Shown one piece after another: positions 36,533 through 44,791 of a stretch of 64,000 nt of DNA; the stretch's first letter is position 1, and each line of letters opens with the position of its first letter. The stretch covers positions 34,872-98,871 of the forward strand of contig CAZCJL010000011.1 of assembly GCA_964498785.1 (NCBI GenBank), read 5' to 3'. The DNA is from Mariaggregatimicrobium sp964498785 (GTDB taxonomy: Bacteria; Zhuqueibacterota; Zhuqueibacteria; Thermofontimicrobiales; Thiofontviventaceae). Made by a program: the position numbers and the translations under genes. The notes under the pieces are model-generated. The model ran no database searches and was not told the origin of the DNA. It worked only from the letters and a program-made list of their open reading frames with translations.

Positions 36533-36670
36533 AAACGCAAAGCGCAGAGGATCGCAGAAATTTTTTTGTAGTTTTTGGAATTTAATAAATGCCGTATGGT
36601 TGAATTCAAAATTTTTTACCTATCTTTATTTTTTCTCTGCGTAACTTTGCGTCCTCAGCGGCTTTGCGTT
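36533..36670. repeat. Imperfect inverted repeat relic (GCAGAG/CTCTGC type)
   Basis: ACGCAAAGCGCAGAGG...GCAGAAA on the left is mirrored by TTTCTCTGCG...TTTGCG and GGCTTTGCGTT on the right (36631-36670). Such sequences flank GxxExxY-type relics in related genomes. The centre holds no ORF. Confidence 0.45.
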
Positions 36671-36677
36671 AGTTTTT

Positions 36678-37166
36678 TCAATGCAGAGGTATAGTTGTTT
36701 TCTCGCAAATTGCTTTATAAACCGAATGCCCGAATTCCCACACTTCTTCTGAATAGCGCGCAAAGGAATGCATTTGCGAATGATGGCTAAAATATTCCTG
36801 TTTATTGACCTGCTGCCGGAAATACAGATAGTTGAGCATCATCAGCGTGTTGTAATAATCGAGCTTTTCTCTTTTCATTCGCATAAGGCATTGCCTGTCT
36901 TCGGAGATCAGCGGCAATTTCATTTTGATCGCTGTTTGAATCAGTTTTTCATCATTGGACTTATGATTCTGAGATGAATGAATCAATTTGACCGGGATTT
37001 CGGGAGTCCCTGCCTCGTTCAGAATTTCCGGCAGGCAATATAATATTAATGAGTCACATAATTTTTCCAGAAAGCCGGCTTTCCCGGCATAGATGATCGA
37101 GGAGGTATCGATGATCGCATTCTCCAACTGAGCGAACTGCGAGATTATTTTTCGGTATGGCTGCAT
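36678..37166 (-). CDS. PIN-like domain protein
   Basis: The 162-aa protein shows a PIN-type pattern: an acidic residue after a short strand (NAIIDTSSIIYAGK), then helices, KSNDEKLIQTAIKM, and a second acidic centre (LISEDRQCLMRMK). These would form the metal site of a ribonuclease fold. PIN proteins are often VapC-like toxins, but no antitoxin-like small gene is adjacent, and this subtype is found alone too. The upstream gene, 111 bases away on the same strand, is a QueC-like PP-loop protein. No ribosome binding site is seen before the ATG. Confidence 0.6.
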   Translation of the reverse strand: MQPYRKIISQFAQLENAIIDTSSIIYAGKAGFLEKLCDSLILYCLPEILNEAGTPEIPVKLIHSSQNHKSNDEKLIQTAIKMKLPLISEDRQCLMRMKREKLDYYNTLMMLNYLYFRQQVNKQEYFSHHSQMHSFARYSEEVWEFGHSVYKAICEKTTIPLH

Positions 37167-37277
37167 TAATCTATGGATAAATTTTATGAGCTCTTTTATT
37201 GAGTATGGCTAATTTAATACGTTCAGATTTAAAAAGCAAGTCAAAAAAAGGCTCAAACGCAGCAAGCACTTGCTTAA

Positions 37278-37973
37278 TTAAAAGAACCAGAACCGTGGGC
37301 CAGTGCGACCGATTTTGTGTCCGCTGTTCTTTGCAATTTTACAGGGAGCACATCTGCCACAGGGGTATTTCCCGCGTTTCGGTCGGTTACAAAACCAGAT
37401 ATGGGTCATCACATCATAAAAACCATATTCGATAGCCAAATTTTCCATATCTTTTTTAGTGAGATAAAACAACGGGAAACGGAAATATTGGAACAGGCTC
37501 AAATCTTTATTCATATTTTTTACATCGAGTCTGCAATCATGATCCTGCCCGATAATCGCTGGCTTCATTAAATCCTGTAAATTAGATTGCTCGCCATGCG
37601 TCCGCGAAATCAAGCCCAATTCCATGTCGTAGATTTGATGTTGGTCTGTGTACCGGGGAATCCACTCGTACTGTTTTCCCAGATGTACACTTTTTTTCAA
37701 TCGTTTATAAGTATTTGTGATCGTTTCATTGGAAATGATATCAGAACGCAGAGATAACCGAGTTGTTTTCAGTAAAGAAGTTGTTTCCGGAAATCGCCCG
37801 ATTAATTCTTTCTTAATGCGCCCCATTGCTCTGAATTCGTTTAAACTCGATTTTCGATGTGGGTCAATTATATAATGAGGCAGTACGGAATTTTTTTTAA
37901 CAATAAGAAGATATGCCAGGCGAAAAGTCGAATCCCAACCACCGGTCCAGAAAAGATTAATGTGATGCTCCAT
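37278..37973 (-). CDS. PP-loop ATPase, QueC/ExsB-like
   Basis: The N-terminus contains the PP-loop variant FWTGGWDSTFRLAYLL (normally SGG.DS), which binds ATP and activates a substrate by adenylation. The C-terminus has a cysteine cluster (YPCGRCAPCKIAK) likely to bind zinc together with WFCNRP. The overall plan (231 aa) resembles QueC, the 7-cyano-7-deazaguanine synthase. Several conserved QueC segments are not evident and no other queuosine gene is nearby, so it probably acts on another substrate. QueC-like proteins also take part in defence systems (QatC, some CBASS), but no partner genes of that type are here except perhaps the PIN-like neighbour. Confidence 0.75.
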   Translation of the reverse strand: MEHHINLFWTGGWDSTFRLAYLLIVKKNSVLPHYIIDPHRKSSLNEFRAMGRIKKELIGRFPETTSLLKTTRLSLRSDIISNETITNTYKRLKKSVHLGKQYEWIPRYTDQHQIYDMELGLISRTHGEQSNLQDLMKPAIIGQDHDCRLDVKNMNKDLSLFQYFRFPLFYLTKKDMENLAIEYGFYDVMTHIWFCNRPKRGKYPCGRCAPCKIAKNSGHKIGRTGPRFWFF

Positions 37974-38105
37974 ATTAATTTCCCAATTAACTATTGTGAT
38001 TACGAATTTTTGTTAGGAGTAATTTTTGAGATCAGGGGATTTTGAGAGAAAATAAAGGTTGCATCAAATTACCAGAAATATTTTGACACAACCTCAATAG
38101 TATTG

Positions 38106-38747
38106 TTATACATCTTTTATCGATTTTATAATTTTACCAACCAGGCCATACTTTTTCGCTTCTTGTGCATTCATCCAAAAATTACGATTCGTGTCTTTTT
38201 CGATTTTTTCAATAGGTTGTTTTGTTTGTTCTGATAAGATTATGTTTAAACGCTGCCGCATTCGTATCATTTCTTTGGCTTCAATACCGATATCCACGGC
38301 AGCTCCACCGATTCCACCACTTGGTTGATGTAACAAAAAGCGGGTATTGGGCAAGCAAAAACGATTTTTTAGAGTTGGTGCAGAGAAAATTAATGCACCG
38401 GCACTGGCGACCCAGCCTGTCCCAATGACTTTCACCGGCGCTTTGACGAAATTAATCATGTCGAAAATTGTGTCCGCCGATTCCACATGTCCGCCTTGAG
38501 AATTGATAATGATTTTTATTTCGTCATCTGATTTGCTGGCCAATACCAACAGCCGTTCTGTCACTGCTCGTGAAACTTTTTGATTAATCTCTCCGAAAAT
38601 GGTAATAATTCTGGCTTCCATCAATTGTTTTGATAGTGATATTTGAGAGATCTCCTCCATATTTGGCATATTTTCGTTCATAGCATCCTTAAGCAATTTT
38701 ATTCGGTAAGTGTTCATACGATTTTCATTTTGATAAAAATACGACAT
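38106..38747 (-). CDS. ClpP-like serine protease
   Basis: The 213-aa protein contains a ClpP-type fold: a nucleophile serine in GWVASAGALIFSA, a histidine in FLLHQPSGGIGG and an aspartate in EKDTNRNFWMNAQEA. The catalytic triad therefore looks complete. ClpP forms tetradecamers that degrade proteins fed by AAA+ ATPases. This paralogue differs from standard ClpP in having A for M after the serine and a longer N-terminus, and no clpX or clpA is adjacent. The N-terminal 40 residues are polar and uncertain. Confidence 0.85.
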   Translation of the reverse strand: MSYFYQNENRMNTYRIKLLKDAMNENMPNMEEISQISLSKQLMEARIITIFGEINQKVSRAVTERLLVLASKSDDEIKIIINSQGGHVESADTIFDMINFVKAPVKVIGTGWVASAGALIFSAPTLKNRFCLPNTRFLLHQPSGGIGGAAVDIGIEAKEMIRMRQRLNIILSEQTKQPIEKIEKDTNRNFWMNAQEAKKYGLVGKIIKSIKDV

Positions 38748-38804
38748 TTTATCTTAATTTGCAATAGTTTTATCAATAAAATAATATAAAAATACCGGAA
38801 TGTC

Positions 38805-39593
38805 CTAAATTTTTTGAATATTAAAGTTTTTCAGATTTTTTGTATTTTTTGAATCCGATTGCTCAAGTACGTAAATTCGGTTGACGTCGTTAAATGAAAT
38901 TAGACGATTATGTTCATTTAACCAATACTCCTGATGGCTAATACCGTTGTTGTTACGAATGTACCGTGTCAGGCGGTGGAATTCTTTGTAAAGTGAATCA
39001 TTATTATTGCCAATTTTTGTAATTTGTTGGTTCGATTTCAAACGCGAGAATTTTTCAAATACAGTAAATGGATATTCGAAGACGGTTTGGCTTCGCTGAA
39101 CAGCTTCCAGTAGACACCATTCGAGGCAAAAATGCCCTTGAATAGCGACATGAAAAACCCCGTTCCTGGTTTCTCTTTCAATCCGGCCATCTTTATAATT
39201 TGCTGTTTCTTGCAATCGTAAAATTTCTGTGTTACTTTTATTGTGTTTATAGGAACTGGTCCACTCCCATTGTATCGGAGTGGCAAAAGCGTCGGCTTTG
39301 CATAAAATGCTGGCCTTTAAAACATGAGCACTGTAAAAATGGCTTTCTTCCTCCAACTGAAGATGTTGTTTAACAGTTAGCTCAAATAAATTTTCACTCT
39401 TTAAGGTTTTTTTTATTGTTAAAATTCCACTCGCATCTTTTTCAGTGGGATGCTTTATCAAAGAATTATTTGGCCAAATACGATATCTGTTTTCCCACTC
39501 CCAAAACGGATTGAAGGTGTTTATTTGATTTTTTGAGAATACATTTTTCAAAACGAAATCAAATACAGGAGTATTGCTTATTTGTTTTACCAT
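38805..39593 (-). CDS. Hypothetical protein, no family recognised
   Basis: The ATG at 39593 has GGAG eight bases upstream; a GTG at 39602 directly overlaps that site. The 262-aa product has no signal peptide or membrane helix. It is rich in aromatic residues and charged beta-like segments (NPFWEWENRYRIWP; ATPIQWEWTSSYKH). A cysteine/tryptophan patch, GHFCLEWCLLEAVQR, lies near the middle. Nothing in it matches a motif I know. It lies 57 bases upstream of the ClpP-like gene on the same strand, so co-transcription is possible. Confidence 0.6.
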   Translation of the reverse strand: MVKQISNTPVFDFVLKNVFSKNQINTFNPFWEWENRYRIWPNNSLIKHPTEKDASGILTIKKTLKSENLFELTVKQHLQLEEESHFYSAHVLKASILCKADAFATPIQWEWTSSYKHNKSNTEILRLQETANYKDGRIERETRNGVFHVAIQGHFCLEWCLLEAVQRSQTVFEYPFTVFEKFSRLKSNQQITKIGNNNDSLYKEFHRLTRYIRNNNGISHQEYWLNEHNRLISFNDVNRIYVLEQSDSKNTKNLKNFNIQKI

Positions 39594-39602
39594 TATATTC
39601 AC

Positions 39603-40072
39603 TCCACTATCCCTGATTTTAACGATTAAATTATTTTAACAACCTAATATAAAATAATTATTGAATTTTCCAAAAAGTTTATTTTATGTAACAATATTTT
39701 TTAGCCTGAAAAAGTCATGGCCACAGAGGCGCAGAGATATTATTTTCAAAATGTTACGCAAATAATAGCAGCTCGAATTTTTCTTAACTCAGTTTGAAAA
39801 GTAATATTCACACAAGTTGCTGTTTCTCTGTGACCTCTGTGCTTCTGTGCCATGTTTTGAGAATAAGGCAGGTTAGATGAACTGGTGAAATTTTTCCAAT
39901 GTCAATCAGGTCTAAATGAAGCGTTTGGTAGTGAGGCGTCGTAAAAGTAGTAAATTGATTTCAGCGAATTTCAACGATGCTTATTTCAGTGTGAAGGTTT
40001 GGTTTTGTAGGCGTTTTCTCCATTTGTATAACCTTTAATGTTATATGTGGGGTCTGATGTAAGGCGCTTGCG
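39603..40072. other. Intergenic region with an inverted-repeat relic
   Basis: This 470-bp region holds no coding sequence. ATGGCCACAGAGGCGCAGAG (39717) and a nearly inverted TCTCTGTGACCTCTGTGC...GCCAT (about 39825-39854) enclose about 85 bases of AT-rich DNA. The pattern matches the CACAGAG-rich repeats that often border decayed GxxExxY genes. The remainder shows nothing recognisable. Confidence 0.5.
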
Positions 40073-40483
40073 CTAACTTATTACGTGATTGTCTTTATAG
40101 CCGATTGCTTGACAGAAGCGGATAACGTCCTGGTTGTTTTCTCTTGCCGGCAAGTTGATTTTAGGACATCCGTTTTTTCGAAGTGTCGCCTCGGCGAATT
40201 CTATCATCTGTTTACCAAATCCGCAGCGACGATGTTTTGGTGATACGGCAACAAAATTAATCCAGCCCCGATGTCCTTCATGGCCTGCCATGACCGTGGC
40301 GACTGGTTTATGCGCTATCAACCCGGCGAAAAATAAGTCCGGACTTGTTGTGTTCATTTTTCTGGCGATGTCGTGAGCCGGGTGATTCCAGGGTACTCGT
40401 GATCCGCATTCGTCCCATAATTGAATCACAATATCCCGGTCTTTAGAGTTATAGCGACGGATTTTTAATTTAAGGTTTTGCAT
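40073..40483 (-). CDS. GNAT family N-acetyltransferase, YpeA-like
   Basis: The 136-aa product begins with a typical GNAT strand (LKIRRYNSKDRDIVIQLW). It has the acetyl-CoA loop in VAVSPKHRRCGFGKQM (a form of the Q/RxxGxG/A motif, here R-R-C-G-F-G-K) and the terminal NNQDVIRFCQAIGYKDNHV. In YpeA the chain continues with a conserved GKRL tail; here it stops two residues after that position would begin, so the C-terminus is slightly short. The ATG at 40483 suits the domain. An ATG at 40510 overlapping the previous gene's stop is the alternative. Confidence 0.82.
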   Translation of the reverse strand: MQNLKLKIRRYNSKDRDIVIQLWDECGSRVPWNHPAHDIARKMNTTSPDLFFAGLIAHKPVATVMAGHEGHRGWINFVAVSPKHRRCGFGKQMIEFAEATLRKNGCPKINLPARENNQDVIRFCQAIGYKDNHVIS

Positions 40484-40493
40484 TATACGCGAT

Positions 40494-40877
40494 TTAATTT
40501 GATAGCTCATGAATACGTTGCTTTATTAATTCATGGCTCAATAAATAATCATAATAAGCAATAATATCGCTAAGATTATCTGAATCATAATGCAGTGCTT
40601 CATCAGGATATTTCACTCTCGCAAAATTCAACGCTTCGTTAATTGAGCGTCCTTTTTTTAATTGATTGATTACAACTGTGTCGTAAGATGCTTCGTCCCG
40701 GCTCCGTTCCTGTAAGTCTTTTTCAAATTCAGGCGATGTTTCGACGTAGAAACGGATTATTTCGCGTAAATTGATTTTATTGGAAAATCTCATGCAGCAG
40801 TTTTTAAATTTTAAACCGCTTCCGCAAGGACAGGGATCATTTTTTCTCATTCGTCTTCTTTTCATATTCAATTTCAT
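40494..40877 (-). CDS. SEC-C motif protein
   Basis: The N-terminus carries a SEC-C zinc motif (NDPCPCGSGLKFKNCC), the same as the C-terminal tail of SecA, which binds zinc and SecB. The rest (about 90 aa) is helical and charged with no known motif. Such small proteins are common and mostly of unknown function. It lies four bases after the phosphotransferase-like gene and overlaps or nearly overlaps the acetyltransferase gene, so the three form an operon. The exact start among three close Met codons is uncertain. Confidence 0.8.
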   Translation of the reverse strand: MKLNMKRRRMRKNDPCPCGSGLKFKNCCMRFSNKINLREIIRFYVETSPEFEKDLQERSRDEASYDTVVINQLKKGRSINEALNFARVKYPDEALHYDSDNLSDIIAYYDYLLSHELIKQRIHELSN

Positions 40878-40881
40878 CCGA

Positions 40882-41862
40882 TTAATGATTCTGTTTCATC
40901 GAAATTAATTCGTGAAGTACCTTTTGTGAATAATGTTTATATTGTAATACACGCATTCGCTGGTTTCTTCTCAATGTCCAGATAATAAGATACTTTTGCA
41001 CTTCATAAAGATGATAAAGTTTCATTCGTATATTAAATTCCAGAGATTCACGGGGGTGATATTCATAACCGGACCAAAATGCGGGATTATTAAAGCCACA
41101 GTAATCGAGGACGGCAAATTCAATTTCCGGATCTCCCCATAAAGCCCTATCCCAATCCACGATCCCGGTGATTGTGCCGCTTGGGTCAACGAGAATATTT
41201 TGTCCCCAAACATCCATGTGCAAAAGAGATGCCGGAACATCTCGTTCAAATAGATGACGAAAGATTTTAAATGCCTGTCGTGCGATTTTTGAATCTTCCG
41301 CATCATAAACACCACAGTCAACGATGTTATCAATCAATTTGTTCCACATTATTTCAAAAGCAGCACTCCAGCTTTCCTGCGGTTTCATACAATGATGTTC
41401 GCCAAGATATCCATATTCTGTGGCCTGGCATGTGTCGTGTAATTCACGCAAATAACGACCGGTTTGCCTCATAACATGATCTTTTTTAGCCGGACTTAAA
41501 TATGATTCGGAAAGAGGGGCGCCGGGTAAAAATTCCATAATCAAAAAATTATGATTGATAATTTTCCTGGAATCGTCGTAAACATAAATTTCTGGGATTC
41601 GCAATGATGTTTTTTCTCGAATGATTTGATGAAGATGTGGCTCCTGTGCCATCATATTCTGCTCATAAAAAATGAAACCAGCATCATCCGGAGGAGCAAT
41701 TCTCAGCACGACTTTAGCATTTTGAGTTAATCGGCCGCCCTTGTCCGCTTTAATTTCACAAAAATAAGATGTATTGAATTTACCTGTAGTAATTGGCTCT
41801 ATTTGCTTAACAATAAAGCCATGATGATTTAAAATAGAGTTAATTTGGTAGTTGTTTTCCAT
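40882..41862 (-). CDS. Aminoglycoside phosphotransferase (APH)-family kinase
   Basis: The 326-aa protein has the APH/choline-kinase signature: the catalytic loop LLHMDVWGQNILVD and the metal motif ITGIVDWDRALWGDPEIE, plus a nucleotide-binding N-lobe. Family members phosphorylate aminoglycosides, choline, macrolides or small metabolites. The context (acetyltransferase, SEC-C protein) gives no clear substrate, and resistance should not be assumed. The preceding gene is an amidinohydrolase 34 bases upstream. Confidence 0.88.
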   Translation of the reverse strand: MENNYQINSILNHHGFIVKQIEPITTGKFNTSYFCEIKADKGGRLTQNAKVVLRIAPPDDAGFIFYEQNMMAQEPHLHQIIREKTSLRIPEIYVYDDSRKIINHNFLIMEFLPGAPLSESYLSPAKKDHVMRQTGRYLRELHDTCQATEYGYLGEHHCMKPQESWSAAFEIMWNKLIDNIVDCGVYDAEDSKIARQAFKIFRHLFERDVPASLLHMDVWGQNILVDPSGTITGIVDWDRALWGDPEIEFAVLDYCGFNNPAFWSGYEYHPRESLEFNIRMKLYHLYEVQKYLIIWTLRRNQRMRVLQYKHYSQKVLHELISMKQNH

Positions 41863-41896
41863 CGTTAGTCTATAAATTAATTTATAGTATTAAACT

Positions 41897-42670
41897 CTAA
41901 AACCGTAAAGAAAGGCAACTCAATCCGCCATCGACTTTTCTAAATTCTGACATATCCAGAGTACGTGTTTTATAGCCAGCACGTTCGATTATTTGCTTTG
42001 TTTTTGGAAATCCACTAGCGATTAACACGACATCGTTCACCCAGATACAATTTGCTGCATATAATTCATCAGCTTCAATAGGCAAAATGTTAAAGTGACG
42101 AAAATCCGGGTGGTTTATGAATTCTCCTGCAGCGATCAGGTTATTATTTTCAAGATACGCAACTCCTGTTTTAAGATGCAACACATTTTTTAGTTCAACG
42201 CAGGAGCCAGTCATTCCATATTTTTTCAGAATTTGAATGAATTGATTCGCGCCATTCTGATTTGTGCGCCCGGAAAGGCCGATATAGAAATGATTGCCCA
42301 CCATCATTACATCCCCGCCGTCTAATGTACCCGGAGATTGAATGTGCTCAATATTGGAATAATATTTTTTTATTATCCGTTCGATTGATGTAATTTCTCC
42401 TCTACGGCTGGGAGCGCCGGGATTTGTGATAACTGCGCAAAAAAGCGCGAGAATCGCGGTGTCCTCTACAAAGGTCGAATCAGGAAAGGTTTCATCTGCG
42501 TCAAGAACGGTGACCGTGAGCCCAAGGCTCATTAATGTTTGAACATATTCCTGATGTTGAAAAAGCGCTTTCTCGTAGACGGGATTCCCCAAATGTGCTG
42601 TCGTTAGGCCGTGAACTAAATTTTTGCATGGTCGTTGCGTGATTGCAAAGTTAAAGGTTGATTTTTTCAT
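41897..42670 (-). CDS. Dimethylarginine dimethylaminohydrolase (DDAH)-like amidinohydrolase
   Basis: The guanidine-modifying fold is shown by the motifs FVEDTAIL, SPGTLDGGDVM, the active-site histidine in LHLKTGVAYL and the nucleophilic cysteine near the end (DGGLSCLSLRF). These match DDAH, which hydrolyses methylated arginine to citrulline and amine; related enzymes use other guanidino substrates. The ATG at 42670 (257 aa) is preferred because the longer frame would start inside a hairpin at 42708-42734. Confidence 0.88.
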   Translation of the reverse strand: MKKSTFNFAITQRPCKNLVHGLTTAHLGNPVYEKALFQHQEYVQTLMSLGLTVTVLDADETFPDSTFVEDTAILALFCAVITNPGAPSRRGEITSIERIIKKYYSNIEHIQSPGTLDGGDVMMVGNHFYIGLSGRTNQNGANQFIQILKKYGMTGSCVELKNVLHLKTGVAYLENNNLIAAGEFINHPDFRHFNILPIEADELYAANCIWVNDVVLIASGFPKTKQIIERAGYKTRTLDMSEFRKVDGGLSCLSLRF

Positions 42671-42707
42671 ATTTAGTTGATTTAGCAAAATATCTGTATT
42701 ATATGAA

Positions 42708-42734
42708 CAAGCCGGTATTAAAATCACCGGCTTG
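42708..42734. terminator. Symmetric hairpin between two minus-strand genes
   Basis: CAAGCCGGT and ACCGGCTTG form a perfect 9-bp stem around a nine-base loop. It follows the stop of the upstream membrane protein gene. No T-run follows on either strand, so termination strength is uncertain. Confidence 0.5.
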
Positions 42735-42766
42735 AATGTAAGTTGCTTATAAATTTTCAGGCAAGA

Positions 42767-43132
42767 TTATCCGATTTGCTGTTGACCCACGGATTTTGCC
42801 TTGAACAGAAGTGAGGTGATCAGTTCAATCAGCACTCCGTAAATTACGCCCATGATAAGTGTTCCAAGTGCGATAAAGAAATCACTGATCTCAGGCACCG
42901 CCATTGGGATGCTGCAGACGATTCCGAGAACAATGCCATGCATCCACCAGGACAGACGCAGAGCGCTGATACCAATAGTAAAACCAAGCAATGCACGGCT
43001 GATGACAATCATTACCTTTGTATTTGTGGTTAGTTCTTTGGAGCCTGGATTATTGCTGGCAAGGTACATGCAGAACAATCCGAATAAAAGACCCAGTATG
43101 GTTGCAATGACAACTCTTTTTGTTGTTAACAT
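42767..43132 (-). CDS. Small membrane protein with four predicted helices
   Basis: The 121-aa product has about four hydrophobic helices (residues about 5-25, 40-60, 65-85, 90-112). A strong AGGAGGG site precedes the ATG. Its N-terminus (MLTTKRVVIATILGLLFG) resembles that of the frameshifted membrane protein at 43841-44315 (MKNKRVIWTTILGTVVC), hinting at a common family. No function is known to me. Confidence 0.7.
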   Translation of the reverse strand: MLTTKRVVIATILGLLFGLFCMYLASNNPGSKELTTNTKVMIVISRALLGFTIGISALRLSWWMHGIVLGIVCSIPMAVPEISDFFIALGTLIMGVIYGVLIELITSLLFKAKSVGQQQIG

Positions 43133-43251
43133 AGCTTCCCTCCTTTTTACATTTATTAAGTTAATAATCCTTATCGGATTTTTAATATAGGAAAAATGAT
43201 TAAAAAATCAAAATATTTTTCAAAAATAGATATCTGAAAGCAGTCGAATTG

Positions 43252-43851
43252 TTATAATAACATGACTGGTCGCCCGGAAAGAATGTCTTGCAATTCAGGC
43301 GGATATTTGAAAAAACGATCACGAAATCCGTTAATAGCATCGATTGTTTTATTAGAAAGTAAATTCGCAACCTCGTCCATTGCTACACTGCTAATAAGGT
43401 ATGGTAAAAAAGAAAAGAGCATATCTTTTCCATCACAATGGCAGGCAATTTGGTATTCGCGCAGTTCTTCTATCGGGGTATTTTTAACCAGACAGTTCGA
43501 GAGCCAATCTTTTAAGTGCAGCTCTTTTTGATGAAGCAGATTCATACGTCGCTCTACCCAATCGACGCTATTGTTAAAATAATTTTCAATCCTTTGTAAT
43601 GATATTTCAGAAAATGATTTGCGCATCTCCTCGTAACAGTCCATGCAAATTGCATATTCAAATATTGTATCGACAGACTCAAATTTAGGATATCGTTTTA
43701 TCGCTTTTTCAATTAAATATTGAACGCCATCTTCTAATAAATATTTATTACAATTAATGCAATGTGTGAACATATTTTTATTCGCATCAGAATAAAAAAT
43801 TTCAGGTATTTCGATATGATGAAATTGATCTTTTGAAAATTTAAAATCCAT
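43252..43851 (-). CDS. Hypothetical cysteine-motif protein
   Basis: The 199-aa protein has pairs of cysteines that could bind one or two zinc ions: THCINCNKYL near residue 31, AICMDCYEEM near 70 and ACHCDGKD near 140. The rest is helical and charged. I do not recognise the family. The ATG has TGGAG upstream inside the end of the previous gene; the two overlap by 11 bases, showing coupled translation. Confidence 0.65.
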   Translation of the reverse strand: MDFKFSKDQFHHIEIPEIFYSDANKNMFTHCINCNKYLLEDGVQYLIEKAIKRYPKFESVDTIFEYAICMDCYEEMRKSFSEISLQRIENYFNNSVDWVERRMNLLHQKELHLKDWLSNCLVKNTPIEELREYQIACHCDGKDMLFSFLPYLISSVAMDEVANLLSNKTIDAINGFRDRFFKYPPELQDILSGRPVMLL

Positions 43852-44315
43852 TATATCTCCAGGTTAAAATCATTCGGATATAACTTTTTGATATTTCACT
43901 CCCGATTCCAATTTCCAGACCAACCCAAAATCCGATGGGCATGTACCGCAGTAAAAATCCTAAGTAAAATCTGCTGATGAACAGTAATCCGTGAATGAAA
44001 GTTGCTATAATGAAAAATATACTGATCAACGCCGCTAAAATCAGCGGGCGAATGAAAAGATTTTGTGGTAATTGGCCGTAAAAAAGTTAAGCCAATAACA
44101 AATAAAAAATAGATGATGATATTTATATAGATCACATCTCGTAATTGCTTTTCCCTGAATAGTGCAAGCGAGACAGAACCCGCGAAACCAAGTATTAGAA
44201 AATAGATAGGTGCGCGCTGGAAATCATTGAATTTGATGCCGAAAAATAGTGCAGCAATAACAAGGCACACAACCGTCCCCAGTATCGTTGTCCAGATAAC
44301 TCGCTTGTTTTTCAT
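43841..44315 (-). pseudogene. Membrane protein gene with a frameshift near 44050
   Basis: The first frame (from ATG 44315) encodes three hydrophobic helices to about LTFLRPITT and then loses hydrophobicity. The next frame continues with LFIRPLILAALISIFFIIAT and further membrane-like sequence to a stop at 43841, overlapping the next gene. A six-T run and an ACAAAAT stretch lie near the switch point. Because the second frame has the right character and the overlap with the next gene, the intact gene spans the whole interval. It is either a real recent mutation, a programmed shift or a sequencing error. Confidence 0.7.
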
Positions 44316-44703
44316 TTTCTCTCCTGAAAAATCAAAAATTCAAAATCATATTTTTGAATTTTATTTCAACCTGCCTTTGCATGATAAATTTATTCTGATT
44401 GGCCTCAGAAAATTAAAATGAAGTGCAGGATGCGTGGCAGGAAATTCGGAATGTCCAGCGATTGTATTAATCTAACATACTTTCCTTAAAATGTCAATAT
44501 AAAAATGTATTTATTTCTTTGATTGCTGCAAATTATTAATGAATATATGAATTAAAATTGAACTAACGATTTTTAGAATATTTTATTTTCCAACAATGAA
44601 AAATGTTGTAAAAATATCGAATATTTTGATTGATATTTTTAATATATGGCATTTCCGACGGAAACACATTATGTGATTACACAGAAATAAGATAAATAAT
44701 TAT
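44316..44703. other. AT-rich gap between operons, one promoter seen
   Basis: This region of about 390 bp before the terminator contains no gene. Only the promoter at 44469-44497 was recognised, for the minus-strand genes below 44315. The rest is AT-rich without visible repeats. Confidence 0.5.
44469..44497 (-). promoter_or_regulatory. Sigma-70-type promoter upstream of the frameshifted membrane protein gene
   Basis: TTGACA (44492-44497) and TAGATT (44469-44474) are 17 bases apart on the minus strand. The transcript would start near 44462, about 147 bases before the ATG, leaving a long leader. Confidence 0.6.
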
Positions 44704-44751
44704 AAAAAAAAAGAACCCATGAACAAAATTTAAAATAGTTCACGGGTTCTT
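44704..44751 (-). terminator. Rho-independent terminator of the phosphatidate operon
   Basis: AAGAACCCGTGAAC (44738-44751) and GTTCATGGGTTCTT (44711-44724) form a 14-bp stem with one wobble pair, followed by a run of T on the minus strand. It lies 41 bases after the PorV-like gene. Confidence 0.85.
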
Positions 44752-44791
44752 ACTGTGTATTTCTCACTCTATCATAAATGAAAGAGATTCA

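Noticed and set aside
36678..37166. VapBC toxin-antitoxin module
   Set aside because: No small DNA-binding antitoxin gene is adjacent and the neighbour is a PP-loop enzyme.
40882..41862. Antibiotic resistance gene
   Set aside because: The APH fold covers many small-molecule kinases; nothing in the context points to resistance.
42671..42727. Upstream start for the DDAH-like gene
   Set aside because: The extra codons lie in a symmetric hairpin and have no ribosome binding site; the family begins near MKKSTFNFAITQRP.
43896..44045. C-terminal end of the first frame of the membrane protein
   Set aside because: It is polar and unlike the helices before it; the other frame restores membrane-like sequence and the overlap with the next gene.
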